This document shows, piece by piece, positions 1 to 10,250 of a DNA stretch of 64,000 nt. Every line of letters begins with the position of its first letter. Within the stretch, counting starts at the first letter, position 1. The translations under genes were made by a program, and so were the position numbers. The notes below the pieces were generated by a model. It was not told the origin of the DNA and did not search any database. It saw only the letters and a list, made by a program, of their open reading frames with translations. The stretch is from Asterias rubens. Its lineage: Eukaryota > Echinodermata > Asteroidea > Forcipulatida > Asteriidae. The stretch is from positions 11,266,001-11,330,000 of the forward strand of contig NC_047070.1 of the NCBI RefSeq assembly GCF_902459465.1, given 5' to 3'.

Positions 1-1830
1 TTATAGTATTATTAATGGGATCACTCCCCGACGAAAAACCAAAGATGGTCACTCCCCATTTTTTTTTATTTTTTTTTTTTTTTTCCGGATTTATTACTTG
101 GGGCTCTCCCCGATGAAAAGCAAAACAAGAAGATGGGCTATTCCGTCCCCAATTAAAACACAAATTTTTCTGGGTTCATTACTGGGGCACTCCCCGAAAG
201 AAAGCTAAACAAAGATGGACACTCCCAATTAAAAACACCCGATTTTTCGGGTTCAATACTTGGGGCACTCCCCGAAGGAGCTAACCAAAGATGGGAACTC
301 CCCATTTAAAACACCCATTTTTCGGGTGTATACTTGGGGCACTTCCGGAAATAAAACTAACCAAAGATGGGCACTCCCCATTACATAACCGATTTGTCGG
401 GTTCAATCCTTGGGGCACTCCCAGAAGGAAAGCATATCAAATATGTTAAATTTGCATCGGGATAAAGAATATTAATTTTTTGTTTTTATTGCTCTAGAAT
501 TGCAAGGGTCGTGGGTTCGAATCCCACCCGAGTAAAAATGCCTGTGATTTTTTTTTTTTTTTTTTTTTCTTTTTCACAGGACTCGGGGAAAGTACTGAGT
601 ATACAGTGCTACACACATCGGTGTATATGGGTAAAAACCAAAAATTTACATATCAAAGATGGACACTCCCCATTTAAAACACACGATTTTCCGGGTTCAA
701 AACTTGGGGCACTCCCCGAAGAAGATGGGCACTCCCCGTTTCAAACACCCATTTTCCGTGTTCATACTTGGGGCACTCCCCGAAGGAAAACCAAGGATGG
801 GCACTTCCCATCTTAAACACCCAATTTTCCGGGTTCAATCCTTGGGGCACTCTCAAAAGGAAAGCTAACCAAAGATGGGCACTCCCCATTTAAAACACAC
901 AATTTTCAGGGTTCAATACTTGGGGCACTCCCCGAAGAAGATGGGCACTCCCCATTTCAAACACCCATTTTCCGGGTTCATACTTGGGGCATTTCCGAAC
1001 ATAAAACTAAACAAATATAGGCACTCCTGTAATGTCTTAATAGACTAACAAATTAAATCAACACTATTAAAAGCAATAATATACGAATTCATTCTTTGCA
1101 TCAACATGTGCTTTATTCTCTGTTCCTCAGTTTTCCATTCTGCCTCCGTGTGACCTTACACGAGGTCAACTCATTTGCATAACCGAGTGTGATCACGTGA
1201 ACACTACACTCCCCATTTAAAACACCCGATTTTTCGGGTTCATTACTTGTGGCGTTCCCCGAAGGAAAGCTAAACCAAAGATGGTCACTCCCCATTTAAA
1301 ACACACACATTTTGGGTTCATACTCGGGGTATTTCCGGATCTAAAGCTAACCAGAGATGGGCCCTACCCATTTTTTATTTTCTTTCGGGTTCGTAACTTT
1401 GGGGCACTCCCCGATGTAAAGCTAACCAACGATGGGCACTCCCCGTTTAAAACACCCATTTTCTGGGTTTATACTTGGGGCACTTCCCGATACATGCATA
1501 AAGCAAACAAAAATGGGCACTCCCCATATTTACACCCGATTTTTCCGGGTTAATTATACTTGGTGCACTCCCCGAAGGAAAGCTAACCAAAGATGGGCAC
1601 CCCCCTTTTAAAATGGCCATTGTTTCGGGTTCATTACTTGGGGCACTCCCCGATGTAAAGCTAAACAAAATGGGCACTACCAATTTAAAACACCCACTTA
1701 CCATGTTCATTACTATGGGGCACTACCCATGCCTTATGCAAGGCTCACCAAGGATAGGCACTCCCATTTAAATTACAAATTTTTCCGGGTTTATCTAAAA
1801 CATGGATGCAAAGCTAACCAAATAAAAGGG
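1..1830. repeat. Degenerate minisatellite, about 75-95 bp period
   Basis: The block is built from a recurring phrase: GGGCACTCCCCGAAGGAAAG, then an AACCAAAGATGGGCACTCCC part, an AAAACACCC part and a TTTTTCGGGTTCATACTTGG part. I count roughly twenty diverged units. The units vary in length and are broken by a SINE at about 490-640 and by non-repeat sequence at about 1020-1200. Small open frames on both strands are by-products of the repeat and have no independent support. Confidence 0.85.
490..640 (+). mobile_element. tRNA-derived SINE, 3' part
   Basis: The segment GTGGGTTCGAATCCCAC is a good tRNA T-arm containing a pol III B box (GGTTCGAATCC). It is followed by CCGAGTA, a T-rich stretch, then CACAGGACTCGGGGAAAGTA and a tail reading ACACATCGGTGTATATGG. 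No clear A box or tRNA 5' half is seen upstream, so this is probably a 5'-truncated copy inserted into the minisatellite. I recall the tail as typical of echinoderm SINEs; that is memory, not a search. Confidence 0.6.
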
Positions 1831-2578
1831 GGGCTCTCCCCATTGGAGCACTGAACTCCGGACCATTATCTAGGGTACCGATCCGAAGCGCCGAATATTT
1901 CGGATCTCAAAAGCTCTGCAGTTTAACCCCAACAAGCTACGGCAAAGAACAAAACCTGGCGCCAAGCACGGAATTTTTTAACTAACTAGCACGACCCTCA
2001 ATGGTGCATAAAGTTATCTCAACACACCACCATCCTCGATGGTCCTCTCTACCCCGATAAATTCAATCTTGTATGTCTGTGTGCGCGCTGGCACTTGCAC
2101 TTACACTCATGTACCCACTCATGCGACACCCATGGGCCCACAAGCAATCCACCGACCACCATGGACCCTTGATACCACCAAGAAACGTGCCATTGTTAAC
2201 CTCTCAACGATTTTACAAAGGGTGCCATTATGTCCCATACAAATGCACCCAAGCGCAAAAGGACTGGCCGCCATTGTGCCCGGCAAGTGAAACACATGTT
2301 CCCTCACATGGGTCTAAATAGTCGAAAATAAGAAAATTTACCTTTCCTTCCCGAAAGCATATACTATAGATACTACCTTGGTCCTAAGCCATCGACACCC
2401 ACCCAGTGGTTTCACCATTGCCGTCCACTCCAGATTTCCCCATGGTAATTCGGGCACGAGGAATAAATCTTTTTAAAACTTTGGGACCTTCCGCCCAAAA
2501 CGTCCATCCGGTGGACACCAGAATCGCGACTGACAAAGAGTCAGTCGCCCTCAACGCCCACAGCGGTGCAAATAGATG
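1831..2578. other. Intergenic, nothing recognised
   Basis: Mixed-composition DNA after the minisatellite. Short open frames exist on both strands but show no domain, codon pattern or splice context. A run of TGCGACACCCATGGGCCCAC-type sequence gives spurious overlapping frames. Confidence 0.5.
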
Positions 2579-2705
2579 TAGACATTTGAGTTTACCAGAA
2601 GTAAGATACCAAATTCCTCTAATGACCATTTATACCTGCCCCAATAATGCTGTATTGTAGTGGTAGTTCTAATTCAGCTAGATGTAGCTGATTAAGACTG
2701 CCTGC
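2579..2705 (-). repeat. Dispersed repeat, copy related to 48015-48140
   Basis: Read on the minus strand this contains TCAGCTACATCTAGCTGAAT, GAACTACCACT, CAGCATTATTGG and GCAGGTATAAA. The plus strand at about 48015-48140 has the same elements in the same order at roughly 85% identity by eye. It supplies the last 30 or so residues of the neighbouring minus-strand frame, so it marks where that gene was cut off. Confidence 0.75.
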
Positions 2706-3913
2706 TTGTTTTTTCTTGTCCGCTTTTATTTCTCGTACTTTGTTTTTTTCATTGGTGTGATTCATGTATTGCACACTGATTCTTTCTTTTTCTTTATCAT
2801 CCCCTTTGTGATACGTCTCGCAAATTCCACACTGATCCTTTTTGGGCTTGTGGAACTTTAATTTCATGTCCTTCAACACCCTTGCATACAACGTTCGAGA
2901 AGCTTTTAGGTTTGGGTTTTCAGCAATGTACAGATCGTACATTTTGTTCACATTGAGATCAGAAGCCAAGTATTGGAAAGATGTGCTAGAACGGCAGTAA
3001 TGTGATTCAGCTCTAGGAAACCTGTTGATGTGAGCCTTGACCTCCTCCCTAAGATGTTTATCTTTCTCTTTTGTTTGCCTCCCTCCCCTTCGCTCTTGTG
3101 CAAGTGTGTTACACGGTCCAAGTTTTTTTTACGACAGTACGTACCTGACGATCTGATATTCCTACTGTACTGAGAAACATTTTTTTACAAACCCGAAAGG
3201 GAGATGACATTATGCCTTCATCTTTAGGTAGGAAAAAATGAGTGTTCCTCTTCTTGCGTGAACTACCTTTACATGGCTCTGAAACAATGTGACGTGCCAC
3301 CCACTCTCTCTGTCCTTGCAGGCTACCAACTAAATAGAAAGCATTTCTTATTGATTCTCTTTGTTCTTCACTGAACTCATCACACTCAAGTTTTCTGGCC
3401 TTGCAATATAAGCCGTTACATTTTGGTATCATTTGAGTTTTTCGTGCCGTCTTTAACCTGTCTGACTTTTCCGAATGGTAGACATCTCCACTGTTTCGTT
3501 TTTCTTTTACGGTTTTATTCTTGGCTTGTTTTGATTGGATTTCAGGGGAATCCTGTTCAAAATCCATCTCTATCTGTGGTTCTCCTTCCACAATAAAGTT
3601 CTCTGGTTCCAGAGGAACTGTGATATTTGCACTGGATGAAACTGACTTTAAGTTATGTTCGATATTAACATCTGGAGTTGACACATTGCTTAAATTAAGT
3701 AGTGGAGAAAATTTGTTGTGAGACTCACAAGTATTGCTGGACCTTAAAAAATGTTCAAAGCATAACAGACAGTCACAATTACTGCAAGCTGCAAAAATGT
3801 CCTCCTGACAAGTAAAATCTGAGCACTTCTGGACCATACCCTGTTGTGGAAATAGCGTTTCTTCGAGGTCAGGGAGGATTGCTGTCGAGATTCCGATATT
3901 GATGGGTTTGAGC
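2619..3913 (-). pseudogene. Transposon-type gene of an uncharacterised invertebrate family, frameshifted and 3'-truncated
   Basis: The upstream half (3837 to 3109, possibly from an exon start at 3913 after a TGCAG acceptor) has a Cys/His-rich N-terminus (CSDFTCQEDIF, ACSNCDCLLCFEHF, then C and H), a basic acidic-spaced linker, and the phrase VCKKMFLSTVGISDRQVRT. The downstream half holds RFPRAESHYCRS, YLASDLNVNKMYDLY, KPKKDQCGICETYHKGD and a charged tail. I recognise this order from a large uncharacterised family in arthropods, cnidarians and others that behaves like a mobile element. The halves join if one A is removed from the run of eight at about 3122-3129. The reading then passes through LAQERRGGRQTKEKDK into the second half. 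The 3' end runs into a dispersed repeat at about 2705, so the catalytic remainder is missing. Confidence 0.6.
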
Positions 3914-4654
3914 CTGCAGTGTGAGAAAAGAATAGATCAGTGACGTAGCTGATGTGTGGGTGTGTTTGGGTGAGTAGGTAACCACATTCAAACCGGGGAC
4001 CTATAACAAAAGAGGACAATACACTGTAGGTCCACGGTTGCTATCACAAAGGAAAGCATTGTGGTCCACGGTTGCTATAACAAAGAGTTGAACAAAGGAG
4101 GGTCCACGATTGCAGGCTGTTACACACTTGTGTGTGTGTGTGTGTGTGGGGGGGGGGGATATATTAGTACAAGACTTTTCCCCAAAGAAGCCCATATTTC
4201 CGGAAATGAGAGACTATATTTCCCCAAAGTTTAAAGATTAGATATCCGATATACTCTCAAAGTGAAATCCCAAATTTCAGAATATAGCCCAAATTTCTGA
4301 AATGTCAACCATAGTTAACGTTCAAATAAACAAATTTCTTTCATAATTATTTTGCTTTTAGCAAAAACAATAAAACAAGGTATTTCTTACAGGAATTGTC
4401 GGTCAGTTGGGGTTCAATAATGGTTTAATGTGGAGAAAGAAAACAACTTAATCCTACATTTTACATTACACCTGAAAATAAAGAACCATTGTTCGAATAA
4501 AAGACCCTTTCTATACACAAATTGAGGAGTAACATTAGACTTAGTGAGGAATCTGGATATATGCACGCTCAGTTGCAACATTAAAACAAAAAGCATAACA
4601 GAATACTGTAATAAAGACCACATAATATTGATGATTAGGTATAACAGTAAAACT
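3914..4654. other. Non-coding, with a (GT)n microsatellite and G run at 4128-4158
   Basis: The region between two candidate exons. It contains two near copies of GGTCCACGGTTGCTATAACA (about 4029 and 4061) and a related third one (about 4102). A GT microsatellite runs directly into ten Gs. Otherwise it is AT-rich. Confidence 0.5.
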
Positions 4655-4655
4655 C

Positions 4656-4729
4656 ACTCTCTGCTGCATGGCCTAGTAATGCGCTAAGAGGCATGTCGTC
4701 TTCACCACTATCACTGTCCTCAGTTCCTG
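4656..4729 (-). CDS. Candidate exon encoding an acidic linker
   Basis: On the minus strand an acceptor (ATTCTACAG) is followed by a 74-nt open stretch encoding TEDSDSGEDDMPLSALLGHA and then a strong donor (GTGAGT). The incoming phase is 1. This is the same phase and the same kind of peptide as exon 2 of the Tudor-like gene at 55010 (DSDSDEDIPLNVL). It may be the linker exon of a gene whose other exons I could not place. The outgoing phase does not join the exon at 3913 in the frame needed there. Confidence 0.4.
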
Positions 4730-4759
4730 TAGAATGCCACAAAAAACAACAGTCTGATT

Positions 4760-5345
4760 AATGAAACAAATTTCATGTACTTTGTGCTTTCAAACATAAT
4801 GTAGTACACTGTTAGAAAATTTCTCCTTAAAAATACAGAAAAGTACCTGCAGCAGAGTCTCGAGAACTCCTGTAATTTTACTGCATAATTCTTATCGCAA
4901 TTTACAGTCATCTGTTTTTTAATAGACAATCTGTATGTGATAAATAAAATGTATCCATAAAAAAACAGAAAAGTGCTTGCAGCAGTCTCGAGAACTCCTG
5001 TAATTTTACTGCATAATTCTTATCACAATTTACAGTTCATCTGTTATTTAACAGACAATCTGTATGGGATAAATAAAATGTATCCATAAAAAAACAGAAA
5101 AGTGCTTGCAGCAGTCTCGAGAACTCCTGTAATTTTACTGCATAATTCTTATCGCAATTTACAGTTCATCTGTTTTTTAACAGACAATCTGTATGTGATA
5201 AATGAAATTTCTCATTAAAAAAAAACAGAAAAGTGCCTGCATCAGAGTCTCGAGACATCCTGTATAATTCTTTTCACAATTTACAGTTCATCTGTTTTTT
5301 TAACAGACAATCTGCATGCGATAAATAAAGTTTACCTGTAAAATC
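4760..5345. repeat. Tandem repeat, about 130 bp, four units
   Basis: Units start at about 4835, 4966, 5095 and 5226 with ACAGAAAAGTGCTTGCAGCA, continue through TCTCGAGAACTCCTGTAATT and TTATCGCAATTTACAGT, and end with CAGACAATCTGTATGTGATA. The units are highly similar; the last is the most diverged. Confidence 0.85.
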
Positions 5346-6189
5346 ACAGTTCTTGAGAATCTGCTGCAGGCACCTTCTTTAAATTTACAGAAACACCAGT
5401 ATCAAAAATCAAACAATTACTGCAACATTTTTAAGGGTTTATTCAGCTGTATTCCTGCATGTAGCATAAATCAACACTTAACGCTGAACACTAAAACACT
5501 AAAACGCTAAAAACACCAATATCAAAACCTGAACATCAAAAATGTCATAAATGTAGGCTACATGTACATGTATAGATCATTCAGAAATTGTCTTTGCCAA
5601 AATTGGAGTTAGTCCAAAAAATCAGCTGAACTAGCTTTAGATTACTTGGATCGAGAATCCAGAGTTGACAACAGTAAAACTCTAACATGCCAGTGAAGGA
5701 AAAGACATCTTAACTCATTGTTCCTTGGCAAATATAGTATCTTGGTAAATAGTAACCTAAAATCAAATCCTTTCAGTTCCGGAGGCATAAAACCTACTAT
5801 AGTAACTCTGGTAATGCAGTTTGTGCCAACTGGCAGTTACTCTGGAATCATGTCTATCATGGGTCATCTCTGAAACAGTTTCATCTTTGAAATTTTAAAC
5901 GCAACTCAGAAACCCCAACTTGGAAAGTTTGACTCTTTCCAAGACATGTGTTGATGCGCAACACACGTCTTACGCTTACTCCTACACACACACACACACA
6001 CACACATACTTGTCAAAGGGGTGAACCGAGGACCCGTGTCTGAAAGAGGGGTATCGAGGACATCTCATATAATGACCTTACAAAGTAAATAGGCATGTTT
6101 TTATATTAAACTGGGTTCAACGAACAATTCTGTAACCAGAAAAAGTCAATGAAATGTCTTGTACATTACTAAAATAAAACTGACTTTTT
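5346..6189. other. Non-coding, with a (CA)n microsatellite at 5985-6006
   Basis: AT-rich sequence with no convincing open frame. The only structure I see is the CA microsatellite, preceded by ACACGTCTTACGCTTACTCC. Confidence 0.5.
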
Positions 6190-7600
6190 GCATTGACATG
6201 GAGGACACACATACACACCCAGGGAATATATACCGTCTATATGAGGACCCTATGATACCAAGTAAACACTGGCTATCCGATGAAACACCTCTACGTGAGG
6301 ACCAAGAAATAATATGTACACCTGCACGCAATGTCTGAGGACACACCCAGGGAATTTATACCATCTATTTGTGGACCAGAGATAAAATTTACATGCACAC
6401 CAGCATGCAAGCCGCTGTCCATCTGAGGACACACCGGGTGAATACATACCATCTATATGAGGACCAGAGATAACATGTACACCTGCATGCAAGACACTGT
6501 CTATGCGAGCATGTAAGACACTGTCCATCTGAGGACACACCCGGGGAATGTATACCATCTATATGAGGACCAGAGATAACATGTACACCTGCATGCAAGA
6601 CACTGTCTATGCGAGCATGTAAGACACTGTCCATCTGAGGACACACCCGGGGAATGTATACCATCTATATGAGGACCAGAGATAACATGTACACCTGCAT
6701 TTAAGACACTGTCTATGCGAGCATGTAAGACACTGTCCATCTGAGGACACACCTGGGGAATGTATACCATCTATATGAGGACCAGAGATAACATGCACAC
6801 CTGCATGTAAGACACTGTCCATCTGAGGACACACCCGGGGAATGTATACCATCTATATGAGGACCAGAGATAACATGCACACCTGCATGTAAGACACTGT
6901 CCATCTGAGGACACACCCGGGGAATGTATACCATCTATATGAGGACCAGAGATAACATGTACACCTGCATGTAAGACACTGTCTATGCGAGCATGTAAGA
7001 CACTGTCCATCTGAGGACACACCTGGGGAATGTATACCATCTATATGAGGACCAGAGATAACATGCACACCTGCATGTAAGACACTGTCCATCTGAGGAC
7101 ACACCCGGGGAATGTATACCATCTATATGAGGACCAGAGATAACATGCACACCTGCATGTAAGACACTGTCCATCTGAGGACACACCCGGGGAATGTATA
7201 CCATCTATATGAGGACCAGAGATAACATGTACACCTGCATGTAAGACACTGTCTATGCGAGCATGTAAGACACTGTCCATCTGAGGCACACCTGGGGAAT
7301 GTATACCATCTATATGAGGACCAGAGATAACATGTACACCTGCATGTAAGACACTGTCTATGCGAGCATGTACTACACTGTCCATCTGAGGACACACCCG
7401 GGGAATGTATACCATCTATATGAGGACCAGAGATAACATGCACACCTGCATGTAAGACACTGTCTATGCGAGCATGTAAGACACTGTCCATCTGAGGACA
7501 CACCCGGGGAATGTATACCATCTATATGAGGACCAGAGATAACATGTGCACCTGCATGCAAACATTGTCTATCTGAGGACACACCTGAGGAATATATACC
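6190..7600. repeat. Minisatellite with two unit lengths, 106 and 82 bp
   Basis: Each unit carries GGGGAATGTATACCATCTAT, then ATGAGGACCAGAGATAACAT, GTACACCTGCATGTAAGACA and CTGTCCATCTGAGGACACAC. Anchor positions of the ACCAT phrase fall near 6452, 6558, 6664, 6770, 6852, 6934, 7040, 7122, 7204, 7309, 7415 and 7521. Spacings are therefore 106, 106, 106, 82, 82, 106, 82, 82, 105, 106 and 106. Long units differ from short ones by 24 bp (CTATGCGAGCATGTAAGACA plus four). The outer units are more diverged than the central ones. The long open frames across the array on the minus strand come from the repeat and I do not call them genes. Confidence 0.95.
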
Positions 7601-8696
7601 TTCTACATGAGTACCCAGTGATCAACAATTAGTTCAAACTGGAAGACAAGCACAGAATACCTTACAACTATTTTTTTAGCCCACTGGAAAGAAGTAATCT
7701 ACACAGTTACCGTTTTTTTTTTGTTTTTTTGTTTTTTTTTTTGCATTAATAAATGGGAACAATGACCGACTTCAAATGATTCTGGACACACACAAATTGT
7801 CATATACAAAAAAATAGTATTTCACTCTCTGGTTTATTAATACGTATAATACGTAACATAGTGTTTTTTTTAGCAGTTTTGTTAACAGCTAACCTACCTA
7901 AATCCTACAAACATGTAAGGAAAGCTTTTACAGTGAAACCAAAATCTTAATTTTAAAGACTGTGCCAAAAGATACTTGACTTGTATTTGTAAGTATTTTT
8001 TAATTACCCAAAAGAAGAATTTATCTCGAGTATTTGTAACGGCTCCACAAAGTCATGATTCACTTTGAATGTTTTGTTGAATGGCAACCATTTAACAGTC
8101 ACTTATGCCTTAAAGGTAAAATCTCCCAGCATGTAGCACTAGTATTAACAGACAGATAAACATGTGGACAAGAGTGAAAAACTATAATCAGTTAAATACT
8201 TCAAAAATCTCAACAAACCAACAAGATGTATACTACAGAATAATGTGAATAGCAAGAACCAACCTACGATTTACCTGTTTAACGATTAATCAATAACTTA
8301 AGAACTGATTTGTTGTTTGATTGATGTAAGAATTGATCAAAAAAAATTATCTATTCCAGAAGTAATTTTGTTATTTATTTATTTAGTTTTATTTAGTTAC
8401 TTTATCTGGTTACTTTGTATTAATTTCTTTAATTTTTTTATAGTTCTTAAGTAAGTAAATTATACTTATCTTTCTATTTATTGATTGAATGATTGATTAA
8501 ATGGTTTATTAATTATTTGATGAAAATAAAGATTACACATGTATAACCCTTTGTAAAACTATCAACTCTTTAAAACTGAACTACCTGAAAAAACAGAACA
8601 CAACAAACATTGGTTAAGTTTTGTAGACAACCCTGTCACAAAAATATATACCAATCGACTGCTTCTTAATAGTCTTTTTGTAAAAAAAAACCCAAG
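7601..8696. other. AT-rich intergenic DNA, no gene seen
   Basis: It contains T-rich runs at about 7713-7743 and a low-complexity stretch of TTATTTATTTATTTAG type near 8370-8520. No open frame or recognisable element is supported. Confidence 0.5.
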
Positions 8697-9128
8697 AATA
8701 TTCAATTTAGGGGTGAACAAGAAAATTTGACGGAAGCAGGATATGAACCAGTGACCATTAACGTGCCGACGCTCTACCCAACTCTACATTGCCGTACTCC
8801 CTATTTCGTCAATATCTTTGTTCAGGGGATGCCCGTCAGAAGACATTCAACCTGAACTTGCCATGTGGCCAGGGATCACACCCCAGTTATACCAAAGAAC
8901 CATAGAACTACAAGGTTGTAAGGTATAATTGGGGTGTGATCCCTGGCTATGTCAGTTTCAGGTTGAATGGCTTCTGACTGGCACCCCCCCCCCCCCCGAC
9001 AAAGATACTGACGAATTAGGGAGGCCACCAACGTAGGCCTGGATAGCTTAGATGGCACGTTAATCCGATGGTTGATGGATCAAATCCCGCTTTAGTCAAT
9101 TTTTTTTGTCCGCCCCAAAATTGAATAA
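8697..9128. mobile_element. Palindromic element with tRNA-like sequence in both arms
   Basis: The left end (CAATTTAGGGGTGAACAAG) matches the reverse complement of the right end (TTGTCCGCCCCAAAATTGAA). Pairing continues inward through ACGTGCC and GACGAATTAGGGAG-type parts, then through the long arms CAGGGATCACACCCCAGTTA and TAATTGGGGTGTGATCCCTG, to a loop of about 35 nt near 8910. Each arm resembles a tRNA: the right arm has TAGCTTAGATGG (A-box-like) and GGATCAAATCC (B-box-like). The left arm on the minus strand has GGGTAGAGCGTCGG and TGGTTCATATCC. A run of about 15 C sits at 8984-8998. Confidence 0.75.
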
Positions 9129-9244
9129 AATATTACCAAGTCAGTTTCCCTTATGATTTATTGTTTATTATTTGAATAAAGAATATTGATAAATTTGAGT
9201 ATCAACAACCTGTACCAGCAATACATAAGTTGTTTGTCATCTTT

Positions 9245-9656
9245 AAATCACATGTGAGGTCCATGTATCAAGGAGTAATTACAAAAACTAAAAATTGTGG
9301 GCCCTTTGCCACATAAATGTAAGCATATTTCCTTTACTGAAATATAAACTTAAATTATGCAGGTAAAAAATAAATGTAAAAAAATAACCAACGGGAGATC
9401 TCTTCATCACGCTGGTGAAAGTGATAGGCAAGTTTCAGAAACATTCTGAATTGTGAGGTAGATGTATCAAGGAGTAATTACAACAACAAAAACTAAAAAT
9501 TGTGGTCCATTTGCCACACAAATGTAAGCATATTTCCTTTACTGAAATATAAACTTAAATTAAGCAGATAAAAAAAATAAAATAAAAATAACCAACGGGA
9601 GATCTCTTCATTACGCTGGTGAAAGTGTTAGGCAAGTTTCAGAAACATTCTGAATT
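9245..9656. repeat. Direct duplication, about 199 bp period, with a third partial copy at 9981-10066
   Basis: GTGAGGTCCATGTATCAAGG recurs as GTGAGGTAGATGTATCAAGG 199 bp later. The copies share ATAACCAACGGGAGATCTCT and CAAGTTTCAGAAACATTCTG. A third copy begins at 9981 with AAATCACATGTGAGGTACAT and decays after about 85 bp. Confidence 0.85.
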
Positions 9657-10250
9657 CACGTAATATCAAAGATTAAAACACAAATCAGGTCTTTATTTCA
9701 ACGGCATCTCAGAGATTGAACCAGTATTATAACCGAGTGCCCAAAATCCTTTTTGAAATCTCTTATTCCTGTACAAACTGATCATACACATGAACCTCTT
9801 TCTCAAAATGTAGCACAATCAACTGTTTATAACTAGTATTCAATTACTTTTGTAAACAACCCTGTCGCAAAAATATTTATCCTCCAACTGTTGAAAAATC
9901 TAACATCTGTAAAAAAGAATATTGGTAAATGTGACTGTCAAAAACATGTCACGCTGATTAAGTTATTTGTCTCTTCTTCAAATCACATGTGAGGTACATG
10001 TATCAAGGAGTAGTTACAAAAAAACAAATTCAAAAAATGTGAGTCCTTTGCCACACAAAGACCTCACTTATTTCCCAGCCATATGAATGTGTACAAACAC
10101 TTGATAAAACAAAAACAGTTGTTTACTGATTTCTCAAAATCATTACAACCAATGCAATTATACCCCAAACCAAACTGCCTTGAAACTGAATATCACTGAC
10201 TATAATTGTGAGTTTTAACCTTGAACCTAATTGCAGAACAACACTTAAGT

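Noticed and set aside
490-540. Functional tRNA gene
   Set aside because: Only the T-arm side is tRNA-like; no acceptor 5' half or D-arm is found and a SINE tail follows.
2039-2660. Overlapping frames of 80 codons on both strands
   Set aside because: No conserved motif, no splice sites of note, and both strands are open by composition.
6250-7582. Long minus-strand open frames with VYIPRVCPQMDSVLHA-type repeats
   Set aside because: They are created by the minisatellite; unit lengths of 106 and 82 are not multiples of three, so the frames shift from unit to unit and overlap each other in several frames.
6558-7600. CRISPR-like array
   Set aside because: Repeats are long and units near-identical with no unique spacers; genome is eukaryotic.
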